Shown piece by piece: positions 34,844 to 43,000 of a DNA stretch of 64,000 nucleotides. Position numbers and translations under genes: made by a program. Below the pieces are notes generated by a model that saw nothing but the letters and a program-made list of their open reading frames with translations, was not told the DNA's origin and did no database searches. Source of the DNA: Sodalis sp. dw_96 (GTDB lineage: Bacteria > Pseudomonadota > Gammaproteobacteria > Enterobacterales > Enterobacteriaceae); NCBI RefSeq assembly GCF_018449575.1, contig NZ_JAAVUT010000013.1, positions 1 through 64,000 of the forward strand. Direction: 5' to 3'. Within the stretch, counting starts at the first letter, position 1. The number at the start of each line of letters is the position of its first letter.

Positions 34844-35407
34844 ATGAGTTCAAATTATCGGGAAGCCGTCCTGGCGGCCGCCAAAAGCGTCGCACAGGCA
34901 CATGGCTACAGCGGCCTGAATTTTCGCGATCTCGCGCAAACGGTGGGCATCAAGAGCGCGAGCATTTATTACTATTTCCCCAGCAAGGCCGATCTCGGTG
35001 CCGCGGTTGCCAGGCGCTACTGGGAGGATACGGCGGCTTTCCTGGAAGCTATGCTGGCCGAAGCCTCGGATTCGGTCAGTTGCCTGCGCCACTATCCCGA
35101 TATATTTCGCAAGTCTCTCGAGGACGGTAACCGTATGTGCCTTTGCAGCTTCATGTCCGCCGAATATGACGATCTGCCGGAAGTGGTGAAAAAAGAGGTG
35201 CAGACCTTTGCCGATATCAATGTGGCATGGCTGAGCCGGGTCCTGACCGCGGCGGCCGCGGTCAGCGCCGAGGAGAGCGAACGACGGGCTCGCGCCATCT
35301 TCGCCGCCATCGCCGGCGCCCAGCTCATGGCACGGAGTCGCTCGGATATCGCGCTCTTTGACGCGTTGATGGAGAGCTATCGGGCAGCCGGACTGTTACC
35401 GGCATAA
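34844..35407 (+). CDS. TetR-family regulator
   Basis: The 187-residue protein has the TetR helix-turn-helix (YREAVLAAAKSVAQAHGYSG, LNFRDLAQTVGIKSASIYYY, FPSKADLGAAVA). Its C-terminal domain is of the AefR/NemR-like type (GNRMCLCSFMSAEYDDLPE), with two close Cys residues at about 97 and 99. Such cysteines sense electrophiles in NemR, which would suit control of the divergent glutathione transferase gene; this is inference. GAGGCGG precedes the ATG. Confidence 0.88.
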   Translation: MSSNYREAVLAAAKSVAQAHGYSGLNFRDLAQTVGIKSASIYYYFPSKADLGAAVARRYWEDTAAFLEAMLAEASDSVSCLRHYPDIFRKSLEDGNRMCLCSFMSAEYDDLPEVVKKEVQTFADINVAWLSRVLTAAAAVSAEESERRARAIFAAIAGAQLMARSRSDIALFDALMESYRAAGLLPA

Positions 35408-35531
35408 ATTCTAAAGGAATCAATGAAGCCGCTCAGGGACGCTCGGTGTCGCATTTGTCACTGACTGGTTTGGGGACCCGGCGTATGACGAGTTTCAGAC
35501 CTCGCGAGTGCAAGGAACACCGCAGTTTAGC

Positions 35532-35795
35532 CTATGAGGAATTGTCCGCTCGCAGTGCTTCGTGCCTTACTCTGGCGACTGCTATTGCCTTTTTGGCCTG
35601 AGTAACGTCCCCCTGACTTTCGGCAGAAATGCCGCCCCCGCTTTCGTTAATATCCACGGTGCCAGGCATGTGGGTTGTTCCCAGCAGGAAATTGTCGAAA
35701 TCATAATGCGGATGGCAGTCTATGCGGGCTTTCCGGCGGCACTCAACGGACTGTTTGCCGCGAAGGAAATTTTCTCTCAAGAAGCAGCAAAATGA
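35532..35795 (+). pseudogene. carboxymuconolactone decarboxylase family remnant
   Basis: The last 50 residues are clear for the CMD/AhpD-like family: VNIHGARHVGCSQQEIVEII and RMAVYAGFPAALNGLFAAKE. Upstream, the matching LATAIA segment is in another frame with stops, and the N-terminal half of the protein is missing. The family's CxxC is reduced to a single Cys here. The bases 35408-35531 before it hold no gene I can name. This is probably the decayed neighbour of a former detoxification operon. Confidence 0.65.
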
Positions 35796-35870
35796 ATTCG
35801 GGGCCTGCTCATTTGATTATGAAGGATCATTACGATGATTAAGCTGGTTAAACGTCTATAAGTATATTTT

Positions 35871-36563
35871 TTAAGCTAATAAATTTTGAATTGCGGCTTC
35901 CGCCAAGCTGGCGGCGGTATCTGTCATTACAAAGGGCTTTGGACCGCCATCTATTAGTGGGCTGAGATCTGTGCAGGCAATGAGTCCCGCCTCCGCCCCA
36001 AGCGCTGCGGCATCCAACAACAAGGAGCGCCAGCTAGCTATAACGTCTTCATCCTTAAAACCTTTTTCCTTGACTAAGTTTATGAGCTCTGTTGAATGTG
36101 CGCGCAAAGCGGGTGAAGAAATAGCCTCTTTGCCCGCCGCGACGAGACGCTGTTGGTAAAAGCCGTCCTCTATCGTTGGCTCTGTTGCAATGATCGCCAC
36201 TTTTTTTGCGTCAGGAGGGAGGCTTTTAACCGCGTAATCTGCAATGTGCAATACAGGGATTCCAGCGCTGGCTTCTTCCATATCAGCAAAATAGCGATGT
36301 GCAAGATTGCACGGAACCACGATCAAATTCACCTCCGCTTTAACCAGATCAGCGATGCCACTTTGCAGAGCCAATATCATTTTGACATCATCTATGTCCC
36401 GCCCGGGATAAAAGGGCGTCGGTAATGAAATGATATGCATTTTAGGAAAGTCCATATCATCCTTTGCACCGTACAAGGATTGACAAGAACTCACTAACAT
36501 ATCTATGAAAGGCGCAGTGGATCGCGGTCCCATCCCGGCAAGCACACCAATGGTTAAAAGCAT
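35871..36563 (-). CDS. aspartate/glutamate racemase family protein
   Basis: The 230-residue enzyme opens IGVLAGMGPRSTAPFIDMLV, the usual start of the YgeA/RacX branch. It has both catalytic cysteines, Cys85 (VVPCNLAH) and Cys197 (LIACTDLS). It would interconvert D and L amino acids without cofactor. The start is at MLLTIG; AGGAGG lies about 10 bases upstream. It is a single gene between a decayed gene and the mqsRA pair. Confidence 0.9.
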   Translation of the reverse strand: MLLTIGVLAGMGPRSTAPFIDMLVSSCQSLYGAKDDMDFPKMHIISLPTPFYPGRDIDDVKMILALQSGIADLVKAEVNLIVVPCNLAHRYFADMEEASAGIPVLHIADYAVKSLPPDAKKVAIIATEPTIEDGFYQQRLVAAGKEAISSPALRAHSTELINLVKEKGFKDEDVIASWRSLLLDAAALGAEAGLIACTDLSPLIDGGPKPFVMTDTAASLAEAAIQNLLA

Positions 36564-36689
36564 TATTGAATTCCTCCTGATTTGGTGAGTGTATTTTCAA
36601 TCGATACTGGATTAGTACGTCTAACAAAAATTTACTCATTCCGGAATGACTTTGTTGTTATTATAATTCGAGGTAAATAATATTATGGC

Positions 36690-37178
36690 CTATTTTACTT
36701 TTAGCCAATTTCCAGAGTCTCCCTTGGGGTTTCTTGTGGATAGAAGAAAGTCAGTATCATTGATTTGTGCGCCCGTTTCGCTTTTGGAACGTAAGTACTG
36801 CAAATTATTCTTATCAACCAAGCATAACCTGATTAATTTATCCATTGCCACACTTTGAGTGACTTCACCCCGTTCATATTTTGAAAATGCGTTATATCCG
36901 CCACCAAAAAATTTGGCGGCATCCGCTTGGGTGAGCCCCAATTTAATTCGTGCGCGTTTTATTTCATCCGGATTCATCAATCCATCGGCTTTGCGCTTTG
37001 CATCCTTGAAGTTTAAATCATTTCTGCGTCCTTGCTCTTTGCTGATAAATTCGTTCCCACAATGCTGACATTGTGTATATTCTGAAAAAACGTTAATCTC
37101 TTTATCTTTATAGGAAATGATTTCCATTTCGTTAAGGACTAAGAAATCTTCACTATTGCATATAGTGCATGCAGTCAT
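36690..37178 (-). CDS. mqsA: MqsA-type antitoxin
   Basis: The 162-residue protein has an N-terminal zinc-binding region with two CxxC pairs (TACTICNSEDF, QCQHCGNEF). The C-terminal MqsA/Xre helix-turn-helix is IKRARIKLGLTQADAAKFFG, GGYNAFSKYERGEVTQS. MqsA binds the toxin with its N-terminal part and the promoter with its C-terminal part. It follows the toxin gene after 16 bases, the reverse of most toxin-antitoxin pairs but the normal order for mqsRA. It is about 30 residues longer than E. coli MqsA at its C-terminal end. Confidence 0.88.
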   Translation of the reverse strand: MTACTICNSEDFLVLNEMEIISYKDKEINVFSEYTQCQHCGNEFISKEQGRRNDLNFKDAKRKADGLMNPDEIKRARIKLGLTQADAAKFFGGGYNAFSKYERGEVTQSVAMDKLIRLCLVDKNNLQYLRSKSETGAQINDTDFLLSTRNPKGDSGNWLKVK

Positions 37179-37194
37179 ACAATCCTCCCGTTCG

Positions 37195-37515
37195 CTAGGC
37201 CGATAAATGAAATGACATTAATTCTATGACAACATTAATTTTTGACATATAGAATTTAAGGTAAATATCATCAGGGTCATCCTCCTGCGATCGATGGAAA
37301 CGAGTCACATAAACGTCATGTGGAAATGGGTTTGGCGGGTAGATTCTGCAAAGCTTGAATTCTGAAGTTTTGAGTGATTTTATGCAATCGATCATATCAT
37401 CACGTTCATATCCAAGATTTCTCAGGTCTCTCTGCGCCTTTCTGCTCATAATAATGTCATCATTCATTGCCGCGATAAAAATATCGCGCAAGGGGTAACA
37501 GGGTAAATTGGCCAT
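37195..37515 (-). CDS. mqsR: MqsR-type toxin
   Basis: MqsR toxins are RelE-fold, ribosome-independent mRNA interferases that cut at GCU. The 106-residue protein keeps the family run RKAQRDLRNLGYERDDMIDC, IKSLKTSEF and the C-terminal strand pattern DIYLKFYMSKINVVIELMSF. The middle (FPHDVYVTRFHR) carries the expected basic residues. It is first in a two-gene operon with the antitoxin and both frames are intact, so the pair may be active. The palindrome upstream matches the mqsRA operator pattern. Confidence 0.8.
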   Translation of the reverse strand: MANLPCYPLRDIFIAAMNDDIIMSRKAQRDLRNLGYERDDMIDCIKSLKTSEFKLCRIYPPNPFPHDVYVTRFHRSQEDDPDDIYLKFYMSKINVVIELMSFHLSA

Positions 37516-37545
37516 CCTTGCGCATCCTCTTACTCTCCTTTAACT

Positions 37546-37558
37546 AACCATGATGGTT
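37546..37558 (-). promoter_or_regulatory. mqsRA operator palindrome
   Basis: AACCATGATGGTT has 5-bp arms AACCA/TGGTT around three bases. E. coli MqsA binds AACCT-N3-AGGTT, so the arm length, spacing and sequence nearly agree. It lies 31 bases before the toxin start. Confidence 0.7.
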
Positions 37559-37804
37559 ACATTCTAGCACAGGCTAAACGGTAATCCATAGTAAAATTAG
37601 GTTTGCGATCATGAGAGTTTTTTACTATAAAAATCAATAGATTGTTTAATATAGGTTACTTGGCAAATCGTAAATATTTGGTAAACAGCCCATTCACGGT
37701 ATACCTCCTCCCCGCGATATGTGAGCGCTATAGCATTAACCAACCTGACGGTTCAGGCAATCAACCGGATGAATTCAAGTGCTGTCCCAAGAGGGCACCG
37801 CCAA

Positions 37805-38671
37805 TCATTTATTTTTTAACAACATTTCCCGCAAAACCCTGGCAAGCTCAACTTCACCAATGACTCTGTCCTTTTTTTCTCCTTCAAACCGGATCCATTC
37901 CTCATTGAATCCATCAAGCATCCGTATACGTGGCAAGGGATTTTGTGTGCCCTGTGCACGAAACATCGACTCCCAGCTCGCGCGTGGAACGGCTTTTGCA
38001 ACAACCGGGTGTCCAAGAATGTCGGCAAACGTATCGGCGATATCGTTCGGTGATACAGGTCGCGGCCCTTCCAGCTCCACCACCCGCTGACCTGACCAAT
38101 GCTGTTGCAAAAGAATCGCCGCCACTCGCCCGATATCGGCCGTGGCGATCATCGGAACGGCTTTATCCAGCGGCTGCAAATAGCTTTGGATGACGCCATG
38201 GTCGCGCGCCGCATCGATATCCATCGCCGCATTCTCCATAAACCAGCCAGGCCGCAGAAAGGCCACAGGCAGGTTTAATTTGGCCAAATCCTTTTCAATC
38301 AGGGTGCGTTGTGTCAGCAGATTGGTTTGAACGGCTTGAGCACCTATGGTAGAGAGGCAAACAACCTTTTCCGGATGAGTCGCCTTGATGGCGCTGGAAA
38401 CGGCGGCAATCACCTTTCGCGCCTCCGGGAAGCCCGGCGCGGGATCAAATTCCGAGGGAGGAAGAATAAATACCCCGGTTGCGCCTTTAAACGCTTCGAT
38501 GAGCTGCGGGGCATTATCCATATTCGCGATGGCAATTTCACAGCCTAGCGCCTGCCAAAACGCCGCCTTGTTGGCGTCTCGCATAACGGCGCGCACGGGT
38601 TGACCCTTATTGAGCAATTCGCGCGCGGTTGCGCCGCCGACTTTTCCGGTGATACCTGTAATAACATACAT
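37805..38671 (-). CDS. NmrA-like NAD(P)-binding protein (atypical SDR)
   Basis: The 288-residue protein starts MYVITGITGKVGGATARELL, the GxTGxxG nucleotide-binding loop of extended/atypical SDRs. It has VVCLSTIGAQAVQTN, LPVAFLRPGWFMEN and the NmrA-type C-terminal part. The usual catalytic Tyr-x3-Lys is not evident, so it may be a redox sensor or a quinone reductase (QOR2-like). It is divergent from a LysR gene, which likely controls it. Confidence 0.85.
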   Translation of the reverse strand: MYVITGITGKVGGATARELLNKGQPVRAVMRDANKAAFWQALGCEIAIANMDNAPQLIEAFKGATGVFILPPSEFDPAPGFPEARKVIAAVSSAIKATHPEKVVCLSTIGAQAVQTNLLTQRTLIEKDLAKLNLPVAFLRPGWFMENAAMDIDAARDHGVIQSYLQPLDKAVPMIATADIGRVAAILLQQHWSGQRVVELEGPRPVSPNDIADTFADILGHPVVAKAVPRASWESMFRAQGTQNPLPRIRMLDGFNEEWIRFEGEKKDRVIGEVELARVLREMLLKNK

Positions 38672-38815
38672 TAAGAGAGTTCCTGTTCAGATTCAGATAA
38701 GGAGAGATGAAAACATGACCGGTAAATTTGGCGTGAGCGAAGTATAAAATGAGTTGTCCCTTGACAGAATGCTTATACGGTCATAGCTTTAGTGACTTTA
38801 CGTCACGAGTAAATC

Positions 38816-39763
38816 ATGAGCTTTGACGGACGCCTGCTTTCCAACATCAATGTATTGGCCGCCATAGTGCACAGCGGCAGTTTCGCTCGCGCCGCCGAAG
38901 CAATGAACATGACGCCATCGGGGGTTAGCCGCGCGGTAAGCCGCCTGGAAGCAGGTATCGGCGTGCGTTTATTTGACCGGACCACCCGGGCGGTTACCCT
39001 GACCGACGAGGGCAGACGGCTTTACGAAGAAATAAGTCCGCTGCTGGCGGGCATCGCTGATGCCGTCAGCCTCGCCTCCGGCGCAGCCTCCGCCGTTAAT
39101 GGACGACTTCGGGTGAACGTCGATCCTTTTTTCTCCGGACGAATGCTGGCCCCTCACCTCACCACCTTTCTGGAGCGTTATCCGGGCTTGTCCCTTGAGC
39201 TGACGGTACGCGATCAGTTGGGGGATCTGGTTTCCGAAGGATTCGACATCGCCGTGCGCTTCGGGGAACCTCCGTCCTCTTCCCTTATTGCCCGTAAATT
39301 GCTTGAAACACATACTGTTACCGTGGCTTCTCCGGATTATATTCAGAAACATGGTTACCCGCGCACACCGGCGGACTTGATACACCACTTCTGTATCCAG
39401 ATGCGAAGCTCCATGACGGGATTGCCTTTGGAGTGGGCATACTCTTCTGACGGCAAGGCTTTTCCGGTGAAGATCGTGAGCCGGCTGCTGGTTAATGAGG
39501 CCGGCACGCTACTGGCGGCATGCCTGGCCGGTGCGGGTATTGCACGGATTAAAGCCAGAGGGGTTGAGGACCTGATCGAAAAGGGACGACTGGTGGCGTT
39601 ACTCACTGACTGGTCAGGAGAGCATTTTCAACTCTATGCACTTTACCCTTCCCGTCATTTACCGCCGGCAAAGGTGCGGGCATTTATCGACTTCGTGGTG
39701 GATATGCTCCGATCAGAGCCAAACAAGCCAGGGGGGAATGATGTTGATCAAATAACCGGGTGA
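38816..39763 (+). CDS. LysR-family transcriptional regulator
   Basis: The 315-residue protein has the winged helix (LAAIVHSGSFARAAEAMNMT, PSGVSRAVSRLEAGIGVRLF, DRTTRAVTLTDEG) and a two-lobed effector domain (RLRVNVDPFFSGRMLAPHL). It is the CrgA-like subgroup, related to the LysR at 20.7 kb by plan. It is transcribed away from the NmrA-like gene, with 144 bases between them, suggesting direct control. The next gene downstream is giant B, 277 AT-rich bases away. Confidence 0.9.
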   Translation: MSFDGRLLSNINVLAAIVHSGSFARAAEAMNMTPSGVSRAVSRLEAGIGVRLFDRTTRAVTLTDEGRRLYEEISPLLAGIADAVSLASGAASAVNGRLRVNVDPFFSGRMLAPHLTTFLERYPGLSLELTVRDQLGDLVSEGFDIAVRFGEPPSSSLIARKLLETHTVTVASPDYIQKHGYPRTPADLIHHFCIQMRSSMTGLPLEWAYSSDGKAFPVKIVSRLLVNEAGTLLAACLAGAGIARIKARGVEDLIEKGRLVALLTDWSGEHFQLYALYPSRHLPPAKVRAFIDFVVDMLRSEPNKPGGNDVDQITG

Positions 39764-40040
39764 CAAAATCAGAATTATGTTTAAAATAAAAATGCTATCG
39801 AATTTGACTCTTTTAACTGCTCTTGGATTTTTTTTTTAAGCCTATTCCATACTGAATTCTTCAAATAAAGTCGCTGTAAACGGATAGCCTATTGCCATTT
39901 TATGTAGTGAATATGATATTTGATATTTATGAATCCATCTACGGGTAATTATGTGTATATTGGTTGCCATCACGGCTACGCTATATCTTTATAATTTATT
40001 AAAATATAACCGTTATTAAATATTAAAAAAAGGCGGCAGG

Positions 40041-43000
40041 ATGAATCATATTGTGACATCAATCAGGCCGTTGTCGGAATTTCATTCTTATGAGAAAGAA
40101 AACAATAATTTTTCAAATAATGTTAAATCTGCCTATTCATCCAAAAATAAATTACCAAAAAATAATGCATCCCTAAGTGGCCTTGATCTTTATCATATGG
40201 CGACCGATTTTAATAAGGAGCGTGGACAGGTTGTTAATGATGATTTCACTATAGGGGTGACATTCAAACCACCCAAAAATATCTTGAAAAAAATTATTTA
40301 TGGTCTTCTTCTGGTTTCGCGTTTTAACAGCGGGCGGCAATACCGGGCGAAAATAGCTGATGACCAGGGCGCTTTTGCAGCATCGTCTCCAGCCCCGCAT
40401 CATGGTAACGGCGCTTGTAAGAAGTCACTTCAGGGATCAATACCGTCCCGTACGCTGAATATTTCCGGCGCCATTTACCGTTGGCCGACAAGGTGCTTGC
40501 ATCGTGACCCGCCGGCGCCAGGGCAAGTAAGGAAAAGGTCTAAGCGCGAGGCCCTGCCGTCTCCCCGGCATATCCGGACAGATAGTCAATATCGGCTTGC
40601 CGTCTACCTCAACAAAAACGCGGCGGCGGGCATTAATCCGGAATACATTCAGGACCGCCAACTGGCTATCCGGTTGCTTACCACCCTCGAACAACAGCCG
40701 CGGCTTTTAGCCGATCTTGCCCGGCTGACCCTGTCCGGCAGCCGGCTTTACGGCGAACGCCTGGGGGAGACCCTGAGTCCCCTGCAGCAAAACGGCCTTA
40801 TCGGACAGATGCTGTGCCAGCTGATTTACCGGGAGGACAATGTCTCCCTGCGCGTGGTGAAACTGTTTGCCGCTCATCGCCATATCACGCAGCGGGCCTT
40901 TGCCGCAATAGTGCAATCCTGGCCGTACACAGGGAGTTTTGAGCGGGAAAAAAAAGTGTGGCAGGAGCGCTATGAAGCGCCGGAAATCCCCACGCTGTAT
41001 CTGAGAAGCCTTTACAAGGTGCAGGACGGATCGCATTTGATGGCACAAAACCAGACCGCGGTTTTCGATCTGGATAATCTCCTGGTGGGCAGCCTGACCT
41101 GGGCATTAATGCAATTCGGCGCCCGATCGATAGCATTGGACGATCCGGACAAATTGAAATCCACGTCCTCGCAGTCTCTGATTGAATTGGGTCTCGGCCT
41201 GGTGGCCATGTTCCAACAAGGTTTGCTGGCAACGGGCGTGGAGCCGACGCTGTATTTGGGACTGGTGCTGTATTATCTGCGCGCCCGGCCGGAACTGGGC
41301 CTCGATGAATTATTGGCATCCGGCACACTGGACCCCGCGTTCGCTCTGTTCAAGGAGGCGCTGGAACGGCGGCATCTTGTTGCCCAGCGCCTGTATGACA
41401 GCTTTACCTATTACCAGGTGAATTACCAACGGCTCACCTGGCGTTCGCGCAAGGCGGCGGCCGAGGAATTGCTCAAAGAGCATTGCGGGAGCGTCCAGGC
41501 GCCCATCACGGACCACGATAATTTGCAGCCTTTGCCCCCGTCATATGCAGGAGATCCGGCCCGGCGATTAATGATATTTCCCATCGGCCAGCAATGCGTG
41601 TCGTCAGGTAAGCCGATTCCTGATGTGAATGGCTATTATCGTCAGGAAGTGGACCGGTTTGCGAGAAAAATCCTGGCCCTGGATGTGGCGCTGCTGGAGG
41701 CCGCCTTTATGTCCAGTGATGTGCTGGATAATAATCTTCAGGCGGAGGAAGAGCAATTTATGCAACGGGCGGAGATTGAATGGGTTGCCCCGAGGCTGTC
41801 CCGGCGCCGAAGTCACCACGATATGTTTTATTCCAACGTGCCGGTGAATTATTTAGCCAAACCCGATACGTTTTTTTTACGGGTCAAGGCAGGAAGCGAA
41901 CAACGGCTATTTGCCCTGCAAACCACCGAGCAGGGATATGTGCTGCGAAAAATCCCCCTTGAAGATGAATACCTGAACGCACTGCGGCCGTTTATGGCGG
42001 ATTGGCCGCTGCCGAAATTGGTACCTCAGCATGAATTTACTCTTTTGGCATTAGACAATGCCGGTCTGATGAAACGATCAAACGAAACCTTATCCGTTTT
42101 TCTCGAGCGCTACGCGGATTCCCATTATCAGATCTACCGCCTGAAAATCCACGATCAGGGCTACGAGGGGCCGGGGCCTTCTCTTGAAAGTATTTTAGAT
42201 ACGGCGGCCGACTATATAGTCCCTTTTTATGGCTGTATCAGCGCCATTAACGCCGGACAGCACCAGGTCGCATTCGCTGAATGCCTGGTGGACGGCGCCC
42301 TGGTGGGCATGCCGTTGATCTTTACCGGCATCAAGGCCGGGTCGGGCCTGTTCCGGGCGGGGGCAATCGGGATCGGCCGTACGTTGAGCGGTCCGACGTT
42401 CAGCGCCTCGGGACAGCAGGTCTTTAGGAACGTTGTCCCCGCCATGGTGCAAATCGGCGGCGGCATCGTCGCCACCCATGCCCAATTAGGCGCCTTTATG
42501 GATGTCATGGGGAAAGAGATACTGAACATTGCCGATCCGGGATTTGCGGCGTTGCGCTCGCTGAGCGTTTTGACCAAGGGCCTCTATCTGGCGTTGCTCG
42601 GCAGGGCGGCGTTAGGGTTGAATGCCTGGCAACGCAACCTGGTTAAAGTCGCCAGTGATATACCCAAGTTTGTGGTGACCACCCATACCCGGGATTATCA
42701 AATTTCCTATGACAAAGACGGCTACACACCGCTCACCGTTAAAGTGAAAGGGGTCACTTATCCGGTTTTCCAAATACAAAACAGCAGCATGGTGGCGGTG
42801 GAAACGGGCGAACGCACCCCGGTCGGTCAACTGATGTTTGCCCAACTGGATGTGCAAAATCAGTTCGGCATTTATAAAAAATACTACTGCCTGTATCTCG
42901 GCAGCGCCCGGTGCCAACTGAAAGCCTATGTGTATCCGGATTTTGTGATAGAAAAGGACGCAGCGCTCCCACGACCGGCCGACGAGCATTACTTTTGGCT

